From positions 62,001-126,000 of the forward strand of contig NZ_FNBD01000008.1 of assembly GCF_900102165.1 (NCBI RefSeq): a DNA stretch of 64,000 nucleotides, given 5' to 3'. Position numbers and translations under genes: made by a program. The notes under the pieces were generated by a model that saw only the letters and a program-made list of their open reading frames with translations, did no database searches and had not been told where the DNA came from. This stretch comes from Cellulophaga baltica. GTDB lineage: Bacteria; Bacteroidota; Bacteroidia; Flavobacteriales; Flavobacteriaceae. Of this stretch, positions 18,534 through 26,902 are shown piece by piece. Position 1 is the first letter of the stretch. Every line of letters begins with the position of its first letter.

Positions 18534-19061
18534 CTATGTTTTGTATAAATTATTTTTTAACTTCTCTATTTTGGGCGCTATGATCCCACGGCAATAAGCA
18601 GCCTCCTTATTTTTATTAAAATAGTCTTGATGGTATTCTTCTGCTTTAAAAAAATCAGACAATTCAGATAGTTCTGTACGGACATTTTTAGCCAACTCAA
18701 TAGCTGTTTCTTGTATTACGTCTAGTGCAATTTCTTGTTGTTCTTTAGAATGATACAGTACTATAGAACGATATTGTGAGCCATAATCGCCTTTCAAATA
18801 GGTGTCCAAGGTAGGATTATGATTATTCATAAATAACCTAAGAACATCGCTATACGTTATACGTGTTGTATCAAAACTTACTTGAATTACTTCGGCGTGA
18901 CCAGTTTTACCAGAGCACACTTCTCTATACGTAGGTATTCCGGGACAATTACCTCCAGCATATCCCGATACGACTTCCATAATATCCGGTATCGCTTTAA
19001 ACACGGCCTCTAAACACCAAAAGCAACCACCACCAAATGTAGCTGTTTCTATTTTTGACAT
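18534..19061 (-). CDS. msrA: Peptide-methionine (S)-S-oxide reductase MsrA, paralogue
   Basis: 175 residues. The motif is 'GGGCFWCLEAVFKAIPDI', with an extra Cys (CFWC) next to the catalytic Cys that is a candidate resolving residue. Further landmarks are 'VVSGYAGGNCPGIPTYREV', 'GHAEVIQVSFD' and 'DYGSQYRSIVLYH'. Cytoplasmic. It is the middle gene of msrB-msrA-msrA with 12-bp gaps on both sides, so the three are almost certainly co-transcribed for repair of both methionine sulfoxide diastereomers. Confidence 0.95.
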   Translation of the reverse strand: MSKIETATFGGGCFWCLEAVFKAIPDIMEVVSGYAGGNCPGIPTYREVCSGKTGHAEVIQVSFDTTRITYSDVLRLFMNNHNPTLDTYLKGDYGSQYRSIVLYHSKEQQEIALDVIQETAIELAKNVRTELSELSDFFKAEEYHQDYFNKNKEAAYCRGIIAPKIEKLKNNLYKT

Positions 19062-19073
19062 GACGCTTTATTC

Positions 19074-19529
19074 TTAATTGGCAACAGAGGTATCTAATAC
19101 CATAGATTCTGAATTTACGCAATAGCGTAAACCGCTTGGTTCAGGGCCATCAGGAAAAATGTGTCCCAAATGTGAATCGCATGTATTACATAATACTTCA
19201 ACCCGAACCATTCCAAAAGTTGTATCTTTTATATACTGAATGGCATTCTCCTTTATAGGTTGTGTAAAACTAGGCCAACCAGTTCCAGATTCAAATTTAA
19301 TGTTAGAATCAAAAAGAGGTGTATCACATCCAGCACAATTATATTGCCCCGCCTCATAACTAGTACAAAGCGCTCCCGTATGTGGTGCTTCTGTGCCTTT
19401 TTTACGCATAACTCTATATTGTTCTGGAGTTAATTGTGCTTTCCATTCTTCTTCAGACTTTTCTACCCGCTTATCTGGCTCAGGGTTTCCCTTAGTAGCA
19501 AACGAGATAATATCTTTCCATGTTAACAT
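19074..19529 (-). CDS. msrB: Peptide-methionine (R)-S-oxide reductase MsrB
   Basis: 151 residues. Two CxxC pairs ('CAGCD' and 'CNTCDSHLGH') form the structural zinc site, 'GTGWPSF' is conserved, and the catalytic Cys lies in 'LRYCVNSESM' near the C-terminus. It reduces methionine-R-sulfoxide. No export signal. First gene of the msr operon, whose promoter must lie in the 19530-19700 spacer that it shares with the divergent efflux operon. Confidence 0.95.
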   Translation of the reverse strand: MLTWKDIISFATKGNPEPDKRVEKSEEEWKAQLTPEQYRVMRKKGTEAPHTGALCTSYEAGQYNCAGCDTPLFDSNIKFESGTGWPSFTQPIKENAIQYIKDTTFGMVRVEVLCNTCDSHLGHIFPDGPEPSGLRYCVNSESMVLDTSVAN

Positions 19530-19697
19530 AACAATTTTCCTTTTTTAATTAATTCAATTTTTTGCCTAAATATACTTTAAAAGCTTTAGGCACAAGAACT
19601 TTAATACTAGAAAAATTAGTCGGAAAAGAAAGCCAAAACATACAAGTTTAGAAACGCTATAAATCAAAAGGATTATTACTTTATTATTCTATGCAGT

Positions 19698-19741
19698 GTA
19701 ACCAATGTTACTGACTAGCCCTAAGACAAAAAGTAAATTTG
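19698..19741 (+). promoter_or_regulatory. Promoter/operator of the RND efflux operon
   Basis: A Bacteroidota-type -7 box TAAATTTG at 19734-19741 lies 20 nt before the chosen TolC start. A perfect inverted repeat GTAAC-CAAT-GTTAC at 19698-19711 covers the expected -33 region, as a TetR- or MarR-type repressor site would. No regulator gene is adjacent. Confidence 0.45.
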
Positions 19742-19761
19742 CAATAACAAATCATAGATTG

Positions 19762-21069
19762 ATGAAAAACCATACCTATATAAGTTTCTTTTTATTCCTT
19801 ACCGGTTTATTGGTTAGTGCTCAAGAAATGGTGCCCATTAAAAAATCTGAAGTATTGTCAAAAGTCGCAGCGCATAACACAAGTATTAAGATTTCTAAAG
19901 AAGAATTTAATGCTGCTAGAGCAGATTACAGACAAACAAATGCAGTATTTCTACCTAATATTACAGCAAGTCATACAGGAATAGCAACTACCAATCCGTT
20001 AATGGCTTTTGGTTCTAAATTAAATCAGGAAATTTTAACTCAGAATGATTTTGATCCTGTCTCCTTAAATGATCCTTCTCAAATAGAAAATTATGCTACT
20101 AAATTTGAGATTCAGCAACCTTTATTCAATTTGGACGGTCTATTTCAACGTAAAGCTGCCAAATCTAAAATGGATGCAATGTCTTTAAAGACACAGCGTA
20201 CTCAAGAGTATTTAGTGTTTGAAGTAGACAAAGCATACATGCAATTACAATTAGCTTACAAAGCAGTTCTGGTTTTAGAGAAGGCCTCAGAAGCAGCAAT
20301 TGCTAATAAAAAATTAGCTGACGATAGTTTTAAACAAGGCTACCTGCAACGTGCAGATGTTTTAAATGTAGAAGTACGTGTTACTGAAGTTCAAAATCAA
20401 TTACAAAACGCAAAAAGTAACGTACAAAACGCATCAAATTATTTATCATTTTTAATGAATGATGAACGCTATGTACTATACACTCCAGCTGATGAGCTAA
20501 GCCTTATAACTGACGCGGAGAAGAATGAAAAAATCTCTGAACAACGTGCTGATATCAAAGCAATGCAATTGGCAACTAATGCTTATGAAGCGATGAATAA
20601 AGCAGACAAAATGGCATTTTTACCCCGTTTAAATGCGTTTGCAAATTATCAAATGTATGATGATCAAATTTTTCAAGGAGATGCCAATGGCTACCTGTTT
20701 GGAGCAGAATTAAGTTGGGATATTTTTCAAGGATCCAAACGTTTTGGAAAAGCTCAAAAAAGTAAGGCCGAATTTGAAAAATCGAAGCTAGAATACACAC
20801 AATATGTATCACAAAGCAATTTAGAATTAAGCAAAGCAAAACGTGCATTTATAGATGCTGACAATAAGTTAAAATTAACAACTTTGGCCTTACAACAATC
20901 TGAAGAGGCTTTGAGAATTAGAACCAACAGATTCAAGGAAGGCTTAGAAAAAACGTCCGATTTATTATTAGCCGAAACACAATATGCACAAAAACAATTA
21001 GAATATTACCAAACTATTTTTGAGTACAATTACACACAGGCCTACATACAATTTTTAACTAAAGAATAA
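19762..21069 (+). CDS. TolC-family outer-membrane efflux protein
   Basis: About 435 residues. I start at ATG 19762 because it begins a clear signal peptide (MKNHTYISFFLFLTGLLVSAQ) and lies downstream of the -7 box; an in-frame ATG at 19705 would precede that box. The body has the TolC pattern of two long helical repeats with beta segments ('TKFEIQQPLFNLDG', 'GAELSWDIFQGSKRF') and the helix motif 'RTNRFKEGLEKTSDLLLAETQ'. It forms the outer-membrane channel of a tripartite efflux pump; adaptor and RND permease follow at 8 bp and about 140 bp. Confidence 0.92.
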   Translation: MKNHTYISFFLFLTGLLVSAQEMVPIKKSEVLSKVAAHNTSIKISKEEFNAARADYRQTNAVFLPNITASHTGIATTNPLMAFGSKLNQEILTQNDFDPVSLNDPSQIENYATKFEIQQPLFNLDGLFQRKAAKSKMDAMSLKTQRTQEYLVFEVDKAYMQLQLAYKAVLVLEKASEAAIANKKLADDSFKQGYLQRADVLNVEVRVTEVQNQLQNAKSNVQNASNYLSFLMNDERYVLYTPADELSLITDAEKNEKISEQRADIKAMQLATNAYEAMNKADKMAFLPRLNAFANYQMYDDQIFQGDANGYLFGAELSWDIFQGSKRFGKAQKSKAEFEKSKLEYTQYVSQSNLELSKAKRAFIDADNKLKLTTLALQQSEEALRIRTNRFKEGLEKTSDLLLAETQYAQKQLEYYQTIFEYNYTQAYIQFLTKE

Positions 21070-21077
21070 TTTTTAAG

Positions 21078-22154
21078 ATGAAAAACATATATACAATTCT
21101 AACACTTTCTTTAATGCTATTCATAGTTAGTTGTGGTGGTGAAAACGAAAAAACAATTGTCGATAATTCGCCAACAATTAGTGTAAAAACAAGTCAAATA
21201 GCAGCAAATACGAATAGTCCTTTTTTAAGTGTAAGCGGAAAAATCCAAGCCACTAATAGTGCAGATTTAAGCACTAGAATGATGGGATACGTTAATAAAG
21301 TACATGTAAATGTTGGAGATAAAGTGCGTAAAGAGCAATTGTTAATTTCTATTAGTAATAGCGATTTGCAAGCAAAAAGAGCACAAGTAAATGCAGGAAT
21401 TACAGAAGCAAATGCTGCTTTTAATAATGCTCAAAAAGACTACAATCGTTTTAAAAATTTATTCGCAGAAAATAGTGCTTCTCAAAAAGAGATGGATGAT
21501 ATGACTGCAAATTACGAAATGGCAAAGGCACGTTTAGAAGCTGCTAATCAAATGAAAAATGAAATTAACGCGCAGTTTGCTTACAGCAATATTACGGCAC
21601 CTTTTAGCGGAACAGTCACTAGTAAGAATGTAGAAGCAGGTAACATGGCAAATCCAGGTGTATCATTAATAAGTATGGAAACACCTGGGAATTTTGAGGT
21701 GATGGCTATGGTTCCTGAATCTGAAATTTCTGATATTAAAAAAGGAGCGGCTGTTGCTGTTTTGGTTAAATCGATTAATAAAACCATAAAAGGAAAAGTT
21801 ACAGAAGTAAGTACATCTGCCAAGAATACAGGCGGACAATACTTAGTAAAAATAGCTTTAGACAATACGGATGCTCACATTTTATCTGGAATGTTTACCA
21901 CAGTACAATTTCCCGTGCAAAGAAAAGCAACATCATCCATGGTTTTACTACCAACTGATGCTATTGTAACAAACGGACAATTATCTGGAGTCTATACCGT
22001 AAGCCAAAGCAATACAGCATTATTACGTTGGTTGCGTTTAGGTAGAACTTTTGGAGATCAAGTGGAAGTATTATCTGGTTTAAATGCAGATGAAGCATAC
22101 ATTATTTCCGCTGAAGGAAAACTGTTTAACGGAGCCAAAATTACAATTCAATAA
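21078..22154 (+). CDS. RND efflux periplasmic adaptor (membrane fusion protein), lipoprotein
   Basis: 358 residues. The N-terminus has a lipobox (MLFIVSCGG, Cys at about 19). The lipoyl half-motifs are 'GYVNKVHVNVGDKVRKEQLL' and 'ITAPFSGTVTSKNVEAGN', bracketing a coiled-coil hairpin (about 95-160), followed by beta-barrel and membrane-proximal domains. It links the TolC channel to the inner-membrane RND pump. Second gene of the efflux operon. The 139-bp gap that follows holds a palindromic repeat. Confidence 0.92.
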   Translation: MKNIYTILTLSLMLFIVSCGGENEKTIVDNSPTISVKTSQIAANTNSPFLSVSGKIQATNSADLSTRMMGYVNKVHVNVGDKVRKEQLLISISNSDLQAKRAQVNAGITEANAAFNNAQKDYNRFKNLFAENSASQKEMDDMTANYEMAKARLEAANQMKNEINAQFAYSNITAPFSGTVTSKNVEAGNMANPGVSLISMETPGNFEVMAMVPESEISDIKKGAAVAVLVKSINKTIKGKVTEVSTSAKNTGGQYLVKIALDNTDAHILSGMFTTVQFPVQRKATSSMVLLPTDAIVTNGQLSGVYTVSQSNTALLRWLRLGRTFGDQVEVLSGLNADEAYIISAEGKLFNGAKITIQ

Positions 22155-22163
22155 CTAATATGC

Positions 22164-22277
22164 TGCGTTAAGGATAGCAGTGAAAATCCTTTTTACGTCA
22201 GTTCGAGTGAATTTGCCTAAGCAAATTTGTAGCGATAACAAGTAAAAAGATTGCAACGGATAGCCTGTTAAAACGCC
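22164..22277. repeat. Interspersed palindromic repeat inside the efflux operon
   Basis: Nearly the whole 139-bp gap between adaptor and permease is one imperfect inverted repeat centred near 22219. Its core is AATTTGC-CTAA-GCAAATT (22210-22227). Outer arms pair AATCCTTTTTAC (about 22185-22196) with GTAAAAAGATT (about 22242-22252) and extend to terminal GCGTT / AACGC. This architecture resembles palindromic interspersed elements I know from Flavobacteria. No second copy is evident in the window, so its repeat status is inference. Confidence 0.6.
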
Positions 22278-22293
22278 CAAAATATAAAACAAA

Positions 22294-25200
22294 ATGAAAG
22301 AAGGAATCGCAGGTAAAATTGCCAAAGCCTTTATGCAGTCTAAGCTTACAGTGCTTTTGATGATTGTATTTATGGTGGTTGGTGTGTACAGTTCGTTTTT
22401 AATTCCGCGTGAAGAAGAACCGCAAATTGATGTGCCTATGGCAGACATTTTTGTGGGGTATCCTGGAGCAAGCCCTACAGAAGTAGAGTCACGTGTAATT
22501 AAGCCTTTAGAGCAATTAATTTCAAACATCAAAGGCGTAGAATACGTATACTCTACTTCCTCGAAAGAACAAGGAATGGTCATCGTACAGTTTTATGTTG
22601 GCGAAGATATTGAGCGTTCTTTTGTGAAATTATACAACGAAATTAATAAGCACATGGACCAAATGCCTGAAGGTGTTACGTTTCCGTTAGTAAAAACGCG
22701 TGCGATTGACGATGTGCCAATGTTGGGTTTAACGTTGTGGAGTGAAAATTATGACGATTACCAGTTAAACCAAGTGGGGCAAGAGTTGGAAGCCGAAATT
22801 AAGAAGATAAATGATGTGGCTATTACGCATAAAATTGGTGGTAGAGATCGTCAATTACGTGTGGTTTTAGATAAAGATAAATTAGCCGCAAGTGGTTTGG
22901 ATTTCTTGTCGGTTTCTGAAATGATTAAAGCCAATAACAGCCAATTAAGTGCTGGGAGTTTTGATAAGAATGACACCGAGTTTTTAGTAAATACAGGTTC
23001 GTTTTTAGCTTCGGTTACTGATGTAGAAAATTTGGTAATTGGTGTACAAGAAAACCAACCTATTTATTTAAAGCAAGTCGCTAAAATTATTGATGGCCCA
23101 GAAGTACCGCAAAATTATGTGAGTATAGGTTACGGAAAAGGTAGTGTGAAATCGACTGATTATAAGTCGGAATATCCTGCAGTAACTATTTCGGTAGCGA
23201 AACGTAAAGGAGCAGATGCAATGAAAATTGCTGATGTGATTATTGATAAAGTAGATCATTTGCGTAGTACTTTAATTCCGGATGATGTACATGTAGAAGT
23301 CACTAGAAATTATGGTGAAACAGCGTCTCATAAAGTATCGGAATTACTGTGGCACCTTATTGGGTCTATCTTTGCGGTAACACTTGTAGTGATGCTAGCA
23401 ATGGGTTGGCGTGGTGGATTGGTCGTGTTTTTATCGGTACCAATTACGTTTGCCTTAACCTTGTTGAGCTATTATATGATGGATTACACGCTAAACCGAA
23501 TTACCTTATTCGCGTTAGTATTTGTAACGGGAATTGTGGTGGATGACTCGATTATTATTGCCGAAAATATGCACCGACATTTTAAGATGAAGCGCTTACC
23601 ATTTAAAGACGCAGCTTTATATGCGATTAATGAAGTTGGGAATCCAACCATTTTAGCAACATTTACAGTTATAGCATCTGTTTTACCTATGGCTTTTGTG
23701 TCTGGATTAATGGGCCCTTATATGGCACCAATGCCAATTGGAGCGTCTATTGCAATGATATTGTCTTTATTTGTTGCCTTAACTATTACACCATATTTAG
23801 GCTATATTTTCTTAAGAGAAAAAGATAAAAAAGGCGCAGAAGAGAAGCCAGAGCAGCCTGTTGAGGATACGCTTATTTATAAGATTTATAACAAGTTTGA
23901 ACGTCCTTTATTAGAAAGCAAAGGTAAGCGTTGGTTGTTTTTAGGGGTAACGTTTATGGTCTTAATGGCGACAATGGTGTTGTTTTTTACAAAATCGGTT
24001 GCTGTAAAAATGTTACCATTTGATAATAAGAATGAATTTCAAGTGGTTATTGATATGCCTGAAGGCACAACGCTAGAAAGAACAGGAGTTGTAGCACAAG
24101 AAGTGTCGCAATACTTAGCGACGCGACCAGAAGTGGTTAATTATCAAAATTACGTTGGTACATCTGCACCAATTACGTTTAACGGTTTGGTGCGTCATTA
24201 CGATTTACGTGGTGGATCTAATATGGCAGATATCCAAGTGAATTTAATTGATAAAGGCGAACGTGATATTCAAAGTCACGGAATTGCTAAAGTAATGCGT
24301 CCAGATATTCAGAAAATTGCAGCAAAGTATAACGCTAATATTAAATTGGTAGAAGTACCACCAGGACCTCCAGTATTGTCAACGATTGTTGCAGAAGTGT
24401 ATGGACCTGATTATAACGAGCAAATTAAAATCGCCAATGGCGTTCAAGAGATTTTAAAAAACACAGATGATGTGGTAGATATTGATTGGATGGTGGAAGC
24501 CGATCAAACCGAATATCAATTTAATATAAACAAAGAAAAAGCCATGCTGAATGGTGTTGCGCCACAACAAATTGCGTATACCATGAATATGGCATTGTCT
24601 AACAGAGCAATTACTAATTTATATGATGAAGATGCTGTTAACCAAGTTGGGTTGATATTGGCTTTAGATGAAAAAGAGAAATCTACCATTACTGATATTT
24701 CGCAATTAAAAGTAAAATCGAAACAAGGTACTATGGTACCAATTGCAGATTTGGTAACAATTACGGAAACGATAGCAGCAAAAAGTATTTATCGTAAAAA
24801 CCAAAAGCGCGTGGTTTACGTGATGGCCGATATGGCTGGGGAATTAGAAAGTCCGGCGTATGCTATTCTTGGAATGGAAGAAAAGTTAAAAGAGATTCCG
24901 TTACCAAAAGGCTACGAGTTAAACGAAATGTATTTAGGTCAGCCAGATTTTGAAGATAATTATACGGTAAAATGGGATGGCGAATGGCAAATTACTTTAG
25001 AGGTATTTAGAGATTTAGGTATTGCCTTTCTAGGAGCTATTATCTTAATATACATTTTAATTGTAGGATGGTTCCAAAATTTTAAAGCACCAATTGTTAT
25101 GATGGTTGCTATTCCTTTATCGTTAATAGGAATTATACTAGGACACTGGATTATGGGAGCATTTTTTACGGCAACGTCGTTTATTGGTATGATTGCTTTA

Positions 25201-25488
25201 GCTGGAATTATGGTTAGGAACTCCGTATTATTGATTGACTTTATCAATCTAAGAACGGCAGAAGGTGTGCCGCTAAAACAAGCCTGTATTGAAGCCGGAG
25301 CAGTACGTACAACCCCCATTTTATTAACGGCAGGAACGGTTGTTATTGGAGCATTCGTAATCTTATTTGACCCAATTTTTCAAGGATTAGCTATCTCTTT
25401 AATGGGCGGAACTATTGTGTCTACAGTATTAACCTTGTTGGTTGTACCCTTGGTGTATTATATGATAGAGAAGAAGAATTATAAATAA
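22294..25488 (+). CDS. Efflux RND transporter permease subunit (HAE-like)
   Basis: 1064 residues with the RND layout: one N-terminal helix, a large periplasmic loop, a six-helix block with 'GIVVDDSIIIAENMHRH' (helix 4 Asp pair of the proton relay), a second periplasmic loop, and a final six-helix block ending 'VLTLLVVPLVYYMIEKKNYK'. The N-terminal 'IPREEEPQIDVPMADIFVGY' is typical. It exports hydrophobic compounds by proton antiport; the substrate is not readable. Codons in this gene look somewhat less AT-rich than in the adaptor. Translation starts 17 bp after the palindromic repeat. Confidence 0.93.
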   Translation: MKEGIAGKIAKAFMQSKLTVLLMIVFMVVGVYSSFLIPREEEPQIDVPMADIFVGYPGASPTEVESRVIKPLEQLISNIKGVEYVYSTSSKEQGMVIVQFYVGEDIERSFVKLYNEINKHMDQMPEGVTFPLVKTRAIDDVPMLGLTLWSENYDDYQLNQVGQELEAEIKKINDVAITHKIGGRDRQLRVVLDKDKLAASGLDFLSVSEMIKANNSQLSAGSFDKNDTEFLVNTGSFLASVTDVENLVIGVQENQPIYLKQVAKIIDGPEVPQNYVSIGYGKGSVKSTDYKSEYPAVTISVAKRKGADAMKIADVIIDKVDHLRSTLIPDDVHVEVTRNYGETASHKVSELLWHLIGSIFAVTLVVMLAMGWRGGLVVFLSVPITFALTLLSYYMMDYTLNRITLFALVFVTGIVVDDSIIIAENMHRHFKMKRLPFKDAALYAINEVGNPTILATFTVIASVLPMAFVSGLMGPYMAPMPIGASIAMILSLFVALTITPYLGYIFLREKDKKGAEEKPEQPVEDTLIYKIYNKFERPLLESKGKRWLFLGVTFMVLMATMVLFFTKSVAVKMLPFDNKNEFQVVIDMPEGTTLERTGVVAQEVSQYLATRPEVVNYQNYVGTSAPITFNGLVRHYDLRGGSNMADIQVNLIDKGERDIQSHGIAKVMRPDIQKIAAKYNANIKLVEVPPGPPVLSTIVAEVYGPDYNEQIKIANGVQEILKNTDDVVDIDWMVEADQTEYQFNINKEKAMLNGVAPQQIAYTMNMALSNRAITNLYDEDAVNQVGLILALDEKEKSTITDISQLKVKSKQGTMVPIADLVTITETIAAKSIYRKNQKRVVYVMADMAGELESPAYAILGMEEKLKEIPLPKGYELNEMYLGQPDFEDNYTVKWDGEWQITLEVFRDLGIAFLGAIILIYILIVGWFQNFKAPIVMMVAIPLSLIGIILGHWIMGAFFTATSFIGMIALAGIMVRNSVLLIDFINLRTAEGVPLKQACIEAGAVRTTPILLTAGTVVIGAFVILFDPIFQGLAISLMGGTIVSTVLTLLVVPLVYYMIEKKNYK

Positions 25489-25503
25489 TTAAAAAGAATC
25501 AAA

Positions 25504-25713
25504 ATGTTAAATACATATTTTAGAGTAATCGTAGGTGTTATGATATTATTAAGTGTTGTACTTACTGTATATATGAGTCCAAACTGGATTTGGTTTACTG
25601 TATTTATTGGCGTAAACTTAATACAGTCTGCCTTCACCAAATGGTGTCTTTTAGAAACCATTTTGAAGAAGTTGGGGATAAAAAATAATGGAAGTTCTTG
25701 TGCTTCTTGCTAG
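25504..25713 (+). CDS. DUF2892 (YgaP-like transmembrane) family protein
   Basis: 69 residues with two hydrophobic segments ('VIVGVMILLSVVLTVYM', 'WIWFTVFIGVNLIQSAF'), then 'TKWCLLETILKKLGIKN', the typical DUF2892 ending, and a C-terminal CASC pair. DUF2892 segments often accompany rhodanese domains or efflux genes; the stand-alone function is unknown. It starts 15 bp after the RND permease and ends just before a strong terminator, so it is the last gene of that operon. Confidence 0.85.
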   Translation: MLNTYFRVIVGVMILLSVVLTVYMSPNWIWFTVFIGVNLIQSAFTKWCLLETILKKLGIKNNGSSCASC

Positions 25714-25733
25714 GCGAACCTCCTGAAAAATTA

Positions 25734-25768
25734 AAACGCTCGATAGTACGCTGTACTATCGAGCGTTT
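25734..25768. terminator. Strong bidirectional terminator
   Basis: Perfect 16-bp stem AAACGCTCGATAGTAC with a GCT loop, and A/T tracts on both sides. It separates the efflux operon (ends 25713) from the convergent metal-efflux operon (ends 25773). Confidence 0.92.
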
Positions 25769-25772
25769 CTAG

Positions 25773-26897
25773 TTAAGCTCCTATTAAACTGAAGGCCCCT
25801 TTAACCAAAAATTGAGCATCACTAGCAAACTGTTTGCTATTAATGATCGAAGTATTTTCACGATAACTATCCATCGTTTTTACTTCCTTTTGCAAAAAAT
25901 AATAGACTCCGTTTTCTTTCTTATCCAAAACCAATACATACTTTAAGTCATCGGCGGAAACAATAGCTTCTGAAGGCAATGCCTGTTGCTTTTCTGAACT
26001 TGTACTTATTTTGGCATCTACGAACATTCCTGCAATAAAATTGTATTCCGTTTCATTTTCAATATGACCATGAATTTTAATTGTTCTATTTTCATCAATA
26101 GTATTGCCCATTAGATAAACTTCTCCGGAATACACTTGATCTGATGCTTCTGGAATTTTAAAGGCTATTTCCTGTCCTTTTTTAATAGCTAATATATCTT
26201 TTTCAAATACAGAGAGTTCTAAATGAATATGATCGTTATTAATGATTTCTAAAATAGGGCTGGCAGGTGAAACATACGTACCCATAGAGACAAAGGTTTT
26301 AGATATTGTTCCTGTGATTGGCGCATGAATACTAACCACGGAGGTGAATATTCCCTTAGCAGCCTTAGAGCTACTAATGTGAAGCATTTCTAATTGTTTC
26401 TTTACCCCATGCTGGCGCGCAAGGCTTGTTTTATAATCACTTTCGGCTTTTAGAAAGCTCTTTTGCGATGTAATTTTTTCTTCCATCATTGTTTGCTGCC
26501 GATCATATTCAGACTTCAAATAAACCAACTGTTCATTCAGTTCCATATATTCTTGTTGGAGCGTAACAAATGCTGGATTCTCAAGGGTTACCAATACTTG
26601 TCCTTTTTTTACGGTATCACCAATTAACAAAGGGGTCGATTTTATGTATCCCCCCATAATAGCACTTACACGTGCTTTATTCTCTGGAGGAACATCTATT
26701 AAACCCGTAGCATTTACCACCTTAGGAAAATCTTCTTCGTTAAAGCCTCTTAATGCATAGTTGTTCTTTTCAAATTGATCTGCCGTAATTTCTATATAGT
26801 TAGAAGTTAAATTTGTTATTGCCGTCTCCTTCTCTGCATCTTTACAGCTAAAGAATAAAACAACGACTAGAGTACTTATATAAGTGATATTTTTCAT
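25773..26897 (-). CDS. CusB/CzcB-like RND periplasmic adaptor lipoprotein
   Basis: 374 residues. Lipoprotein signal with lipobox VLFFSC. A lipoyl-like domain ('GGYIKSTPLLIGDTVKKGQV', 'SIHAPITGTISKTFVSMGTY') flanks a helical hairpin (about 115-165), with a beta-barrel after it. It is the adaptor for the metal-type RND pump encoded 5 bp upstream. It lacks the extra His/Met-rich N-terminal extension of many CusB proteins, so the metal is uncertain. Confidence 0.88.
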   Translation of the reverse strand: MKNITYISTLVVVLFFSCKDAEKETAITNLTSNYIEITADQFEKNNYALRGFNEEDFPKVVNATGLIDVPPENKARVSAIMGGYIKSTPLLIGDTVKKGQVLVTLENPAFVTLQQEYMELNEQLVYLKSEYDRQQTMMEEKITSQKSFLKAESDYKTSLARQHGVKKQLEMLHISSSKAAKGIFTSVVSIHAPITGTISKTFVSMGTYVSPASPILEIINNDHIHLELSVFEKDILAIKKGQEIAFKIPEASDQVYSGEVYLMGNTIDENRTIKIHGHIENETEYNFIAGMFVDAKISTSSEKQQALPSEAIVSADDLKYVLVLDKKENGVYYFLQKEVKTMDSYRENTSIINSKQFASDAQFLVKGAFSLIGA

Positions 26898-26902
26898 GAT
26901 AT

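Noticed and set aside
22155-22583. Minus-strand ORF of 142 codons overlapping the palindromic repeat and the start of the RND permease
   Set aside because: Most of it is antisense to the conserved permease N-terminus; it is open by chance.
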